A stretch of DNA of 64,000 nucleotides from Fulvimarina sp040239565 (GCF_040239565.1 NZ_JBEHWS010000012.1:62001-126000), one strand, 5' to 3'. Counted from the first letter of the stretch, positions 21,060 to 29,736 are shown. Notes: generated from the letters alone by a model not told the origin. Numbers and translations: made by a program.

Positions 21060-21530
21060 ATGTCGAAATACGTTCTGGAAGATTTCACCGATGGCCGGGT
21101 CTTTGATCTCGACCCCTACGAGGTGACGAAGCAAGAGATTATCGAATTCGCGGGCGAATGGGATCCGCAGCCCTTCCATCTCGACGAGGAAGCAGGAACG
21201 GCATCGATGCTAGGCGGCCTTTCGGCCTCTGGCTGGCATCTTTGCGGCATGATGATGCGCATGATCTGCGACACCTATCTGCTCGACTCCACGTCGCAAG
21301 GCTCCGGTGGCGTCGAATATATGGACTGGAAGACACCTGTCCGGCCGGGCGATACGCTGACCGGCACGTCCACCGTGCTCTCCTCGCGCGCCTCGTCCAA
21401 GAAGCCGCATCTCGGCATCGTGACGATCAGAACCGAAGTCTCGAACCAGCACGGTAAAACGGCGGGGGTCTGCGAGCATCTGCTCCTCTGCCTCACCCGG
21501 AAGGGCTATGAAGAGGGAGCGGCGGCATGA
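21060..21530 (+). CDS. MaoC-like hydratase (first of pair)
   Basis: A 156-residue hot-dog-fold protein of the MaoC dehydratase family. QEIIEFAGEWDPQPFHLDEEAG (residues 23-44) contains the hydratase-2 type motif with Asp and His of the catalytic dyad, and LGGLSASGWHLCGMMMRM follows. Such enzymes hydrate trans-2-enoyl-CoA. A second MaoC gene follows with an ATGA overlap, and the two proteins are alike in length and motif (both have YDPQ/WDPQ-FHLD), so they probably arose by duplication and may form a heterodimer. The acyl substrate is unknown. Confidence 0.87.
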   Translation: MSKYVLEDFTDGRVFDLDPYEVTKQEIIEFAGEWDPQPFHLDEEAGTASMLGGLSASGWHLCGMMMRMICDTYLLDSTSQGSGGVEYMDWKTPVRPGDTLTGTSTVLSSRASSKKPHLGIVTIRTEVSNQHGKTAGVCEHLLLCLTRKGYEEGAAA

Positions 21531-22000
21531 GCTTCTGGGATACGATCGAAGAAGGCGTCACCTACGAGCTCGGCAGCCATCATTTTTCCGCGCGCGAGAT
21601 TCTGGATTTCGCAGCGAAATACGATCCGCAGCGTTTCCACCTCGATCCGGACCTCGCCAAGAAGACGCTCTTTGGAGGTCATTGCGCCTCCGGCTGGCAT
21701 ACGACGGCGGCCTATATGAAGCTGAACGTTGCCTGGAGGAAGGAGATGCTCAAGGATTGGCTTGCTGACGGCAATCCGATGCCGAACTTCGGCCCTTCGC
21801 CCGGCGTGAAGAACATCCGCTGGACGCGGCCCGTCTACGCCGGAGACACGATCGCTTATCGGCATCAGATCACCGAGAAGCGGGTGTCCAAGTCGAAGCC
21901 CGGTTGGGGGATCATCGCCTTCGGTGTCGAAGCCACGAATCAGGACGGCGTTTCCGTGATGACCTTCGACGGGGCAGCCTTCATCGCAACCAGCGAATGA
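21527..22000 (+). CDS. MaoC-like hydratase (second of pair)
   Basis: A 157-residue hot-dog-fold MaoC protein. AREILDFAAKYDPQRFHLDPDLA carries the catalytic Asp and His, followed by FGGHCASGWHTTAAYMKL and, later, VKNIRWTRPVYAGDTIAYRHQI, all typical. It starts inside the stop codon of its paralogue (ATGA), so the two are made in a fixed ratio. Possible roles are hydration of enoyl-CoA in a side pathway of fatty or branched acid breakdown. It converges on bluB, whose stop is only 10 bases away. Confidence 0.87.
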   Translation: MSFWDTIEEGVTYELGSHHFSAREILDFAAKYDPQRFHLDPDLAKKTLFGGHCASGWHTTAAYMKLNVAWRKEMLKDWLADGNPMPNFGPSPGVKNIRWTRPVYAGDTIAYRHQITEKRVSKSKPGWGIIAFGVEATNQDGVSVMTFDGAAFIATSE

Positions 22001-22010
22001 GGCGGAGAGT

Positions 22011-22652
22011 TCAGCGGCGCAGGATGGATTGCTCCTCGCGCCGCGCCTGCCAGCCAACGCGTTCGAGCTCGGGCACGTCGTCTTCCTGCTCGGGATAGCC
22101 GATGCAGAGATAGGCGACGAGAGTCCAGTTCGCTGGTACGTCGAGCGCCTTAGTCACGGTCTCCGGCTCCAGAATCGAAACCCAGCCGACGCCAATTCCA
22201 TGGGCGCGGGCGAAAAGCAAAAACATGGCCACCGCTCCGGCAGCGGAATAAGCGAGCGTCTCCGGCATGGTACGCCGACCAAGACCGTGGCCCTGCTCCG
22301 GTTCGGCGTCGCAGAAAACGGCGAGCTGGATCGGCGCTTCTCTCAGCCCCTCGAGCTTCAGCCGCGCGTAGAGGTCCGCCTTCTCCGGCTCGGTCGCTTC
22401 GAGGGCGGCTGCATTGCACCGCGCGAAACTTGTGCGAACGACAGTGCGCGCCTTCTCACTTTCGACGAGCACGAGGCGCCAGGGCTGGCTGTTGCCGACC
22501 GACGGCGCGAGATCGAAGGCACGGAGTGCCGTCTCGAACGCTCCTTCGTCGACGGACTCCGTTCGAAAGCGCCGCACGTCCCGACGCCAGACGAGAAGCT
22601 GTTCGAGCCTTTCGCAGAACCCTTGGTCGAATGCGGGCGGCTGGTCCTTCAC
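22011..22652 (-). CDS. bluB: 5,6-dimethylbenzimidazole synthase BluB
   Basis: A 213-residue nitroreductase-fold enzyme that cannibalises reduced FMN with oxygen to make 5,6-dimethylbenzimidazole, the lower ligand of cobalamin. RRDVRRFRTESVDE binds the flavin phosphate; LAPSVGNSQPWRLVLVES near residue 50 and GIGVGWVSILEPETV near 150 are typical of BluB rather than ordinary nitroreductases; LCIGYPEQEDDVPELERVGW closes the protein. It follows apt by 9 bases on the same strand. No cobalamin riboswitch is visible upstream, so it probably depends on the apt promoter. Confidence 0.92.
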   Translation of the reverse strand: MKDQPPAFDQGFCERLEQLLVWRRDVRRFRTESVDEGAFETALRAFDLAPSVGNSQPWRLVLVESEKARTVVRTSFARCNAAALEATEPEKADLYARLKLEGLREAPIQLAVFCDAEPEQGHGLGRRTMPETLAYSAAGAVAMFLLFARAHGIGVGWVSILEPETVTKALDVPANWTLVAYLCIGYPEQEDDVPELERVGWQARREEQSILRR

Positions 22653-22661
22653 GCTCCGCGC

Positions 22662-23192
22662 TCAGTCGCCTTCGAACTCGCAAAGGCAGCGCACATCGAC
22701 GCCCATCTCGCGAAGCTTCTTGGAGCCGCCGAGATCCGGCAGATCGACGAGGAAGCAGGCCGCGACGATTTCAGCTCCGAGATCACGGAGCAATTTCACG
22801 CCCCCGACCGCGGTACCGCCCGTGGCGATCAGGTCGTCGGTGAGGAGGATTCGCTCGCCCGGACGGATGGCATCCCGATGAAGTTCCATCTCATCCTCAC
22901 CGTATTCCAGCTCATAGGTGACGGAGACTGTCTCGCGCGGCAGCTTGCCCTTCTTGCGAATGGGGATGAAACCTGCGGTGAGCTGATGGGCAAGAGCGCC
23001 GCCGAGAATGAAGCCTCTCGCCTCGATCCCGACCACATGCCGGATCTTTTTGTCGGCATAGGGTGCGACGAGAGCATCGACGGAGGCTCGGAAGGCGGCC
23101 GGTTCGCTGAGCAGCGTGGTGATGTCGCGGAACTGGATACCCGGCTTCGGATAGTCCGGGATCGTCCGGATCGCGGCTTTGAAGTCAATCAC
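22662..23192 (-). CDS. apt: Adenine phosphoribosyltransferase
   Basis: A 176-residue type I phosphoribosyltransferase that salvages adenine to AMP with PRPP. The N-terminal hood is IRTIPDYPKPGIQFRDITTLL, the flexible loop follows RKKGKLPRETVSVTYELEYG, and the PRPP-binding motif is ILLTDDLIATGGTA near residue 120. The start is a GTG preceded by GGAGG at 6 bases spacing. bluB follows with a 9-base gap, a pairing that places purine salvage and cobalamin lower-ligand synthesis on one transcript, likely by chance. Confidence 0.96.
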   Translation of the reverse strand: MIDFKAAIRTIPDYPKPGIQFRDITTLLSEPAAFRASVDALVAPYADKKIRHVVGIEARGFILGGALAHQLTAGFIPIRKKGKLPRETVSVTYELEYGEDEMELHRDAIRPGERILLTDDLIATGGTAVGGVKLLRDLGAEIVAACFLVDLPDLGGSKKLREMGVDVRCLCEFEGD

Positions 23193-23249
23193 GCGGAGCC
23201 TCCGTCATATGTTGCAGCCCGCCTTCCTGAGCGGACCTGTGATCATCGG

Positions 23250-23570
23250 TCAGTCGTTCTGGCCGATGGTCTGGATCACCTCGAAACCTTCGAATTCCGG
23301 ATGACCCTGATAGAGCGGTTTGGTCGAGCCCGCGCCGCCATGGGATTTTCGGAAGGCTTCAGATTTCGTCCAGGCCTCGAAGGCGGAATAATCTTTCCAG
23401 ACGGTGTGGGACGAATAGAGCTGGTGGTCGTCGCGCTTCGGCCCGCGCAGCATGTGGAATTCGACGAATCCCGGAACGGACTGGAGCTGCGATTCGCGGT
23501 TGAGCCAGAGCTCTTCGAAATCCTTCTCAGCGTTCGGCAGCACCTTGAAGCGGTTCATCGCGATGTACAT
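23250..23570 (-). CDS. Antibiotic-biosynthesis monooxygenase-fold protein (haem-degrading type)
   Basis: A 106-residue ferredoxin-like-fold protein. MYIAMNRFKVLPNAEKDFEE and LQSVPGFVEFHMLRG are typical of IsdG/HmuQ-type haem monooxygenases of the ABM superfamily, and YSSHTVWKDYSAFEAWTKSEAF includes the Trp and His region that binds haem in that group. It probably opens the haem ring to release iron. The start at 23570 is preceded by AGAGG. It is monocistronic, downstream of the bc1 terminator. The haem-degrading role is inferred from sequence type; no iron-responsive box was recognised. Confidence 0.75.
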   Translation of the reverse strand: MYIAMNRFKVLPNAEKDFEELWLNRESQLQSVPGFVEFHMLRGPKRDDHQLYSSHTVWKDYSAFEAWTKSEAFRKSHGGAGSTKPLYQGHPEFEGFEVIQTIGQND

Positions 23571-23613
23571 CAGCTGGCCTCTTTCGTTTCGGCGTGAGTG
23601 GCTGTTCTCAAAC

Positions 23614-23638
23614 AAAAAGGGAGCCGAAGCTCCCTTTT
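23614..23638 (-). terminator. Rho-independent terminator of the cytochrome bc1 operon
   Basis: GGGAGC (23619-23624) and GCTCCC (23629-23634) pair around a TTCG tetraloop when read on the minus strand, and are followed by a run of T. It lies about 30 bases after the petC stop codon. The A-run on its other side would let it work in both directions. Confidence 0.85.
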
Positions 23639-23668
23639 CAAACTTCAGGACGGCGATGTGATCGACCG

Positions 23669-24601
23669 TCAGTGCGGCGTACCGGCCCAGACGCGGCGTT
23701 TGACGAGGAACATCAGCACCGCGAAGATGATGAGGAAGATCATCGTCACGAAGCCGGTCGCTTTGCGCTCCGCCAGATGCGGCTCGGCAGCCCACATCAG
23801 GAAGGCGGTCACATCGCGCGAGTACTGCTCGACGGTCTGCGGCGCGCCATCGGGATAATCCACCTGATCCTCGTAAATCGGTTGCGGCATCGCGAGCGCC
23901 GACGACGAGATGAAGTACGGGTTGTAGTAGGTGCCGCTCATGATGTTCGCATCTTCCGGCGGCTCTTCTCCATAGCCGGTCAGGAGCGCGTGAATGTAGT
24001 CCGGTCCAGCCTCACTGTATTGCGTGAAGATATCGAAGACGAAGGTCGGGAAACCGCGTTCGACAGCACGAGCCTTCGCGATCAGCGACAGATCGGGCGG
24101 TACCGCACCATTGTTGGCAGCAGCTGCCGCCTGGGGATTCGGATAAGGCGCCGGGAAGTAATCGGAGCCCGTCGCGGGACGATCGAACATCTCACCCGTA
24201 TCGTCGGGACCATCCTGAACGGTGAACTCGGCGGCGAGCGTCGAGACCTGCTCTTCGCTGTAGCCAAGGTCCTCAAGATTGCGGAACGCCACGAAGTTCA
24301 TCGAGTGACAGGCCGCACAGACCTCACGATAGACCTTGTAGCCGCGCTGGAGCTGGGCGAGGTCCCAATGACCGAACGGCCCCGCAAAGGACCAGTTCAG
24401 CTCTTCCGGCCGCTTCAAGGGATAATGCGGCGTTTCGGAGTGCCCTTCTTCGGCCTCTTCGGCGGGCGCGTCGGCGTTTTCAGCCGCCGCCTGCTCTTCC
24501 TGAGCGGAGTTCTCGTTCGGACCCTCACCATCCTGTGCGAAGGAGGCGAGCGGCGCGAACGCGATGCCGGCTGCGAGGATAACGGATAGCGTCTTTTTCA
24601 T
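23669..24601 (-). CDS. petC: Cytochrome c1 of the bc1 complex
   Basis: A 310-residue cytochrome c1, the subunit that accepts electrons from the Rieske protein and passes them to soluble cytochrome c. An N-terminal signal peptide (MKKTLSVILAAGIAFAPLASFA) is followed by an acidic Ala/Glu-rich linker of about 40 residues, the haem-binding CAACH near residue 97, the axial Met region in IMSGTYYNPYF, and a C-terminal membrane anchor VTMIFLIIFAVLMFL with basic residues after it. In some alphaproteobacteria cytochromes b and c1 are one fused gene; here they are separate. Last gene of petABC. Confidence 0.95.
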   Translation of the reverse strand: MKKTLSVILAAGIAFAPLASFAQDGEGPNENSAQEEQAAAENADAPAEEAEEGHSETPHYPLKRPEELNWSFAGPFGHWDLAQLQRGYKVYREVCAACHSMNFVAFRNLEDLGYSEEQVSTLAAEFTVQDGPDDTGEMFDRPATGSDYFPAPYPNPQAAAAANNGAVPPDLSLIAKARAVERGFPTFVFDIFTQYSEAGPDYIHALLTGYGEEPPEDANIMSGTYYNPYFISSSALAMPQPIYEDQVDYPDGAPQTVEQYSRDVTAFLMWAAEPHLAERKATGFVTMIFLIIFAVLMFLVKRRVWAGTPH

Positions 24602-24625
24602 CAGTCTTTTCTCCGAAGCTTTCCG

Positions 24626-25930
24626 TCAGCCTTTGGTTTCCGGCGAAGCTGTCGCCCCCGCAGGCGAACCGCCTCCGACCTCGCTCTTCTGTTTGCCGAG
24701 CACAGCTTCGGTAATCGAATTCGGCAGCTTCTTTGGTGTCTCGAACAGACCGAGGACCGGCAAAACGATGAGGAAGTGCGCGAAGTAGTAGATCGTGCCA
24801 AGCAGCGCCAGCAGTGGGTAGACGCCTTCAGCCGGTTTCGCTCCGAGCCAGCCGAGGAAGATGCAGTCCGCGACAAAGAACCAGAAGAAGAACTTGTAGA
24901 CCGGGCGGAAGGCCGTGGACCGGACGCGACTGGTATCAAGCCAAGGCAGGAAGAACAGGATGATGATCGAACCGAACATCACCAGGACACCGCCGAGCTT
25001 GGAGTCGATCGGGCCAATGTTGAAGGTGATTGCCCGAAGCATCGCATAGAAGGGCAGGAAGTACCATTCCGGCACGATGTGCGACGGCGTCGCCAGCGAA
25101 TTCGCCTCGATGTAGTTGTCCGGGTGACCGAGGAAATTCGGAAGATAGAAGACGAAATAGGCAAAGACCGCGAGGAACACCACCATGGCAAGGCCGTCCT
25201 TGACGGTCGCATGGGGCGTGAACGGGACTGTGTCTTTCGACGACTTAACCTCGACGCCGGTGGGGTTGGTCTGGCCGGTCACATGCAGCGCCCAGACGTG
25301 GAGAATGACAACGCCCGCAATCATGAACGGCAGGAGATAATGCAGAGAGAAGAAGCGGTTCAGCGTCGGATTGTCCACCGAGAAGCCGCCAAGGAGGAGC
25401 GTCTGGATCGGCTCGCCGATCAAGGGAAACGCCGTGAAGAAGTTGGTGATCACCGTCGCGCCCCAGAAGGACATCTGGCCCCAGGGAAGGACGTAGCCCA
25501 TGAAGGCAGTCGCCATCATGAGGAGGAAGATCACGACACCGAGGATCCACAGCACCTCGCGGGGTGCCTTGTAGGACCCGTAATAGAGGCCGCGGGCGAT
25601 ATGCAAGTAGACCGCGATGAAGAAGAACGAGGCGCCGTTCGCATGCATGTAGCGCAGCAGCCAGCCCCAGTTGACGTCACGCATGATCTTCTCGACCGAT
25701 TCGAAGGCGAGAGAAGATGCGGCGGCATAGTGCATGGCGAGCACGATGCCGGTCAGCATTTGGATGGCGAGGAAGATCGCCAGGATACCGCCGAAGGTAT
25801 AGGCGTAGTTCAGATTACGCGGAACCGGGTATGCGACGAACGAATCGTACATCATCCGAGGAAGCGGCAGGCGGGCGTCGAGCCAGCGCATGATGCCGTT
25901 CGACGGGACGTAGGATGAATGACCACTCAT
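24626..25930 (-). CDS. petB: Cytochrome b of the bc1 complex
   Basis: A 434-residue cytochrome b, the quinone-oxidising core of complex III with eight membrane helices. The four haem-ligand His residues lie in the HYAAASS and MHANGASFFF and LLPFMIAGVVILHVWALH segments; the quinol site motif PEWYFLPFYAMLRA is near residue 290. I used the ATG at 25930, giving MSGHSSYVP, which matches homologues and has AAGGAA 11 bases upstream. A TTG at 25960 that overlaps the petA stop (TTGA) is an alternative and would add 10 residues. Confidence 0.96.
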   Translation of the reverse strand: MSGHSSYVPSNGIMRWLDARLPLPRMMYDSFVAYPVPRNLNYAYTFGGILAIFLAIQMLTGIVLAMHYAAASSLAFESVEKIMRDVNWGWLLRYMHANGASFFFIAVYLHIARGLYYGSYKAPREVLWILGVVIFLLMMATAFMGYVLPWGQMSFWGATVITNFFTAFPLIGEPIQTLLLGGFSVDNPTLNRFFSLHYLLPFMIAGVVILHVWALHVTGQTNPTGVEVKSSKDTVPFTPHATVKDGLAMVVFLAVFAYFVFYLPNFLGHPDNYIEANSLATPSHIVPEWYFLPFYAMLRAITFNIGPIDSKLGGVLVMFGSIIILFFLPWLDTSRVRSTAFRPVYKFFFWFFVADCIFLGWLGAKPAEGVYPLLALLGTIYYFAHFLIVLPVLGLFETPKKLPNSITEAVLGKQKSEVGGGSPAGATASPETKG

Positions 25931-25956
25931 AGCTTGCGAGTTTCCTTGGGTTCCGA

Positions 25957-26541
25957 TCAACCGATGGTGATGGTCGTGTCGTCAGAGAAAGAGAACGGCG
26001 GAATCGCCATATTCTCCGGCGCCGGGCCGCTGCGGATGCGGCCTGCCGTGTCGTAGTGCGAGCCGTGGCACGGACAAAAATAGCCGTCGTAATTGCCAGC
26101 CTGGCCGAGCGGGATGCAGCCGAGGTGCGTGCAGACGCCGACCATGACGAGCCATGCTTCTTTGTCAGGAGCGGCACGATTTTCGTCGGTCGCCTCTGCG
26201 TCGCCAGCAAGATTCGCGTTCCTCGCCATCGGATCCTTCAGTTCCGAAAGATCGACGGATTTCGCTTCTTCGATCTCCTGAGCCGTGCGCTGGCGGATGA
26301 AGATCGGCTTGCCGCGCCATTTGGCTGTGATCGACTGGCCTTCCGCAACCTGGCTGACATCGACGTCGATCGAAGCGAGCGCGAGGGTCGCTGCATCCGG
26401 ATTCATCTGGTCGATAAAGGGCCAAGCGACGGCGGCAGCGCCGACAGCGCCAAACGCGCCCGTTGCAATATAGAGAAAGTCGCGGCGGTTTGGTTCGGCG
26501 CTCTCGTTTACGCTCACGGCGTGGCCTTTCCTGTCACTCAT
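25957..26541 (-). CDS. petA: Rieske iron-sulphur protein of the bc1 complex
   Basis: A 194-residue Rieske protein that takes electrons from quinol by a 2Fe-2S cluster. The twin-arginine-like start PNRRDFLYIATGAFGAVGAAAVAWPF is an uncleaved membrane anchor. The cluster ligands are in CTHLGCIPLG (near residue 130) and CPCHGSHYD (near 153), with both disulphide cysteines, followed by the Pro-loop APENMAIPP. It is the first gene of petABC. Length and motifs are normal. Confidence 0.97.
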   Translation of the reverse strand: MSDRKGHAVSVNESAEPNRRDFLYIATGAFGAVGAAAVAWPFIDQMNPDAATLALASIDVDVSQVAEGQSITAKWRGKPIFIRQRTAQEIEEAKSVDLSELKDPMARNANLAGDAEATDENRAAPDKEAWLVMVGVCTHLGCIPLGQAGNYDGYFCPCHGSHYDTAGRIRSGPAPENMAIPPFSFSDDTTITIG

Positions 26542-26872
26542 CTACCCGGATGGTACGGGTTTCTGCGAAATTTACACGACCGCGGCAAGAGGACGAACTG
26601 TCGCCAGCAGTCGCACTTGGCCCGTCGGACCGTGGTCTTTGGAGGGCTTCTAAGCCAATCGGGTCGGCGATGTCTAGTTCGCCGAAGGGCGCAAACGCCG
26701 CTGTAGGCAAGGTTTTCGCATCACTCATCCCACCGAGTTTCCACCGAAAAACGAATGGTGCAAAAATATCAAGGAAACGCCCGAAAAGCCGCGGCTCTTG
26801 ACTAGCGAACGTCTGCAACCCTTGCGTTACGTCTTGTCGCGCGCGCCACTCTCTCCGGGTTACACAGCACCC
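26542..26872. other. Intergenic region upstream of petA
   Basis: A gap of about 330 bases between the petA start and the azlD stop; both genes are on the minus strand. It should hold the petABC promoter. I see no convincing open frame, repeat or terminator in it. Confidence 0.5.
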
Positions 26873-27166
26873 TCAGACGACCGCCCTTGCAACGGCCACG
26901 AATCCAGCACCGAATACGACGACCGCGATCAGCGGCAGCCGAAATGCGAGAAGCCCGCAAAAGACGAGCGCGATCCGCTCCGGCCAGTCTCCGCTGATCA
27001 TCACGGGCGCGAAGATCGTGGTGAGGACTGCCGCCGGCACGGCGTCGAGTGCCGCTTCGAGGCGCGGCGGCAGCGCACCGATTACTTTGATCAGGAGATG
27101 CCCACCGATCCGGGTTAGATAGGTGAGCAACCCCGCCAGGATGATGATCAGCCAGATATCACTCAC
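26873..27166 (-). CDS. azlD: AzlD-type branched-chain amino acid transport subunit
   Basis: A 97-residue membrane protein with three to four hydrophobic segments. The start SDIWLIIILAGLLTYLTRIGGHLLI and the centre RLEAALDAVPAAVLTTIFAPVM are characteristic of AzlD, the small partner of AzlC in branched-chain amino acid export. It begins with GTG inside the stop codon of azlC (GTGA), so the two subunits are translationally coupled. Direction of transport (export) follows from the family. Confidence 0.9.
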   Translation of the reverse strand: MSDIWLIIILAGLLTYLTRIGGHLLIKVIGALPPRLEAALDAVPAAVLTTIFAPVMISGDWPERIALVFCGLLAFRLPLIAVVVFGAGFVAVARAVV

Positions 27167-27906
27167 CGCATCGACTCCCCTGCCCGCTCATCCTCCTTGG
27201 CGTTCGCCGCAGACCGTGTCCGGACAGGCATCAGCGCGGCAACGGCGACGCCGGTCAGGGCGCCCAGCGTTACATGCCAGGGCGGGCCGATCATCGCATA
27301 GATGACGATCGAAGCTGCGGCACTTGCTCCAGCCACGGGCCAGAAGCTCGCTCGCTGGCGAAAGGTCATCACCAGAGCGAGAAAATAGACTGGCAGGACA
27401 AAATCGATGCCGTAGGCCGCCGGGTCCTCGATCAACGAACCGAAGATCGCTCCGAGGCCTGAGGAGAGAAGCCAGAAGAGATAGAGCGAGAGGGCGTAGA
27501 CAAAATAATAGCGCGTGGTCAGTTCGCCGCGCGCGGCTTTCGCTTCGGCCGCACCGAATGTCGGATCGACGAGAAGGAAAAAGGCGAGTGCTTTTGCCGG
27601 CCTCGAAAAATGCCGGATATGTCGCCCGACGGAGGCCGAATAGAGAACGTGCCGGAAGTTCAGCGCAAAGACCGCGAGAAGCACAGACCAGACCGGAGCG
27701 CCGATGCCGATGAGCTGCAATGCCGCCAGCTGCGAGGCACCGGCATAGACCGACGCCGAAAAGCCGAGCGTCTGAAGCAGCGTCAGGCCCTCGCCCGCCG
27801 CGACGGTGCCGTAGACCATGCCGAAGGGCACGATCGCCAGGATGATCGGCAAAACGTCGCGAAAGGCCGACGAAGCAGCGGAGTCGGCCTTGGTGGCGGG
27901 AATCAT
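27163..27906 (-). CDS. azlC: AzlC-type branched-chain amino acid exporter
   Basis: A 247-residue permease of the AzlC family that works with AzlD. Membrane segments follow from residue 18 (VLPIILAIVPFGMVYGTVAAGEGL), through LGFSASVYAGASQLAALQLIG and LNFRHVLYSASVGRHI, which are the conserved family motifs. LACIL-type charged loops separate six or seven helices. It is the first gene of the azlCD pair. A member of this family, AzlC of Bacillus, exports 4-azaleucine and leucine; the substrate here is not known. Confidence 0.9.
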   Translation of the reverse strand: MIPATKADSAASSAFRDVLPIILAIVPFGMVYGTVAAGEGLTLLQTLGFSASVYAGASQLAALQLIGIGAPVWSVLLAVFALNFRHVLYSASVGRHIRHFSRPAKALAFFLLVDPTFGAAEAKAARGELTTRYYFVYALSLYLFWLLSSGLGAIFGSLIEDPAAYGIDFVLPVYFLALVMTFRQRASFWPVAGASAAASIVIYAMIGPPWHVTLGALTGVAVAALMPVRTRSAANAKEDERAGESMR

Positions 27907-27940
27907 GGGTTGTCTCTTTCGTCGCGGGCTCGCGAGTCGC

Positions 27941-28450
27941 TCAGGGCGCTTCGGCGATTACCTCGCGGGAAAATTCGGCGAGAGCAATGGTCCACTGGCT
28001 GAAGATATAGTCGAGTTGCTCGCGCACGAAGCCGCCCTCCGCCGGAAGATTCATCTCGATCACGGGGCGATTCTCTTCGGTAAGATAGGCCTTGTTGAAA
28101 GGCGACGACCGGTTCCAAACGTTGAGCGCACCGACCGAAACGGTGGGCACATCCCAGATCGCATAGAAATTCAAAGCGCCGCAGTTCTTGCCGTCCTCGC
28201 ACTCGAGGAAGAACAGCTGGTACGCCGTGCCGTTGATATCCCCGACAATCGCCGGATCGCCGTTATCGAGAGCCACGACGCGCGCGTCACCATAACCTTC
28301 GGCAAGCTCTCGAATCGCATCGACCTGGTCGGCCGAGACGATGACAGGTACCGCCGACTCCTCGCCCGATTCACCGACCGCAAGCGCCTGCGGAGCGCCA
28401 AGGCTCAAGAATAAGGTCGCGAGAACAAGGAATTGGCTGAATGCTGACAT
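27941..28450 (-). CDS. Secreted YbjN-domain protein
   Basis: A protein of about 169 residues. The start SAFSQFLVLATLFLSLGAPQALA is a signal peptide. The mature part, with ADQVDAIRELAEGYGDARVV, YQLFFLECEDGKNCGALNFYAIWD and NKAYLTEENRPVIEMNLP, fits the YbjN fold, a two-strand/helix domain found in bacterial sensory and type III chaperone-like proteins. Two Cys residues flank a DGKN turn. I chose the ATG at 28450, right before the signal peptide, rather than the frame opening at 28510. It precedes azlC by 34 bases; whether it acts with the transporter is unknown. Confidence 0.7.
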   Translation of the reverse strand: MSAFSQFLVLATLFLSLGAPQALAVGESGEESAVPVIVSADQVDAIRELAEGYGDARVVALDNGDPAIVGDINGTAYQLFFLECEDGKNCGALNFYAIWDVPTVSVGALNVWNRSSPFNKAYLTEENRPVIEMNLPAEGGFVREQLDYIFSQWTIALAEFSREVIAEAP

Positions 28451-28757
28451 GACGCGCCTCTCACAGGTCTGGAGGCTATTTGTCAAACTCAAGGTGCGAT
28501 GCGCAAGCACGTTCGGGCGGGTTACGGGGAAGTGAAGATAATCGGCTACAACCGCTGCCGCGACCTTTCACGCCCGGCTATCTGGGATGGCGATAGAGCT
28601 TCAACTCCGACGAGGCTGGAAGCCGCTCGCCCAACGAGATCGCGACGGGTGCAACGCCCTGGAACGTTGTCGGATAGCGCTATAGATCCGCCCCCTGCGT
28701 ATAAGTCCTGGGCGCGCAGGATGGTACCGCAATCAGACCAAGACGATTTTTTGAAAG

Positions 28758-28833
28758 TGGTGCCCGAGGGCGGATTCGAACCACCGACACAGCGATTTTC
28801 AGTCGCTTGCTCTACCAACTGAGCTACTCGGGC
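28758..28833 (-). tRNA. tRNA-Phe(GAA)
   Basis: A 76-base cloverleaf on the minus strand starting GCCCGAGUAGCUCAGUUGG and ending with an encoded CCA. The anticodon loop reads CUGAAAA, giving anticodon GAA for phenylalanine. The T-loop GGUUCGAAUCC and the acceptor pairing GCCCGAG/CUCGGGC are perfect. Confidence 0.97.
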
Positions 28834-29153
28834 ATCTCGCGTATAACGCCGGCAAGTCTCGAATTTCTCGACATGACGCCTCGCGAATGCCGGCCTTATA
28901 GAGAAGCGGAATCGGCCTGTCCAGCACTTGTCGCGGAGCTTTTTTCAGCGCGGTTTCATCTATTTTGGCGCCACGTGATTGAAGTCGCTAAGAGATTGGC
29001 GCGAAAGGCCTTTCGGACATCCTCCCTCTTTGCCCGCGCTCGTCGGACCGAGAGCGCGCTCGCGGGCAAAAGCATCTTCGAGCGGACTTCTTCCGTAGCT
29101 CATGGCGAAACGCAGCGATGACGCCGCGTTCCCGCGAACAGGGGAGGACCCTC
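28834..29153. other. Intergenic region between tRNA-Phe and the fasciclin gene
   Basis: About 320 bases. An open frame crosses most of it on the plus strand but begins inside the tRNA gene and has no recognisable product. It should hold the tRNA-Phe promoter on the minus strand and the promoter of the fasciclin gene on the plus strand. GGGGAGGA stands 9 bases before that gene. Confidence 0.5.
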
Positions 29154-29708
29154 ATGAAAACTCTATTGAAGACCGCACTGATCGCTGCCTCGCTCGGTCT
29201 CGCCTCCGCGCCGGCCGCGCTCGCACAGAACCCGACGGTCGGCGGAGCCGCGATGCCGTCGAATCAGAACATCGTCGAGAATGCGTCCAATTCTCCGATC
29301 CATACGACGCTGGTTTCTGCCGTCAAACAGGCGGGACTGGTGGATACGCTAGCATCGCCCGGCCCGTTCACAGTCTTCGCGCCGACGGATGCCGCATTTG
29401 GAAAAGTGCCCTCGAGCACTGTCTCAATGCTGATGGACCCCGCGAACAAAGATCAGCTCACCAAGGTTCTGACGGCCCATGTCGTCGCAGGTGATATGTC
29501 GGCTGGTAAGATCCTGGCGCGCGCCAACGCCAATGGCGGGCAGTATGCCATGCAGACAGTGTCCGGCGATACGATCACTGCAATGCCCGAGGGCCAGGGC
29601 CTTGCCATCGTCGACGAAAACGGCGGCAAGGCAATCGTTACGATCGCGGACGTCGATCAGTCGAACGGTGTCATCCACGTCGTGAACAATGTGCTTGTAC
29701 CGCAATAA
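29154..29708 (+). CDS. Secreted fasciclin-domain (FAS1) protein
   Basis: A 184-residue exported protein with one fasciclin domain, an adhesion fold also known in bacterial surface and stress proteins. The signal peptide is KTLLKTALIAASLGLASAPAALA. The FAS1 domain spans residues 45-184 with SPIHTTLVSAVKQAGLVDTL, the H1 motif GPFTVFAPTDAAFGKVP and, at the C-terminus, the H2 motif NGVIHVVNNVLVP. The ATG at 29154 was chosen because GGGGAGGA precedes it. The gene is single, with a strong terminator at 29737-29770. Target and partners are unknown. Confidence 0.93.
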   Translation: MKTLLKTALIAASLGLASAPAALAQNPTVGGAAMPSNQNIVENASNSPIHTTLVSAVKQAGLVDTLASPGPFTVFAPTDAAFGKVPSSTVSMLMDPANKDQLTKVLTAHVVAGDMSAGKILARANANGGQYAMQTVSGDTITAMPEGQGLAIVDENGGKAIVTIADVDQSNGVIHVVNNVLVPQ

Positions 29709-29736
29709 GGTTCGCTGAAAACGATAGACCATATAA

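Noticed and set aside
22029..23597. 522-codon frame opposite bluB, apt and the haem protein
   Set aside because: It covers three real genes on the other strand and lacks any domain.
25931..25960. Alternative TTG start for cytochrome b
   Set aside because: It overlaps the petA stop, but the 10 added residues are absent from the usual start MSGHS and the ATG has its own AAGGAA.
28546..28818. Minus-strand frame overlapping tRNA-Phe
   Set aside because: It begins with translated tRNA sequence and has no homologous look.
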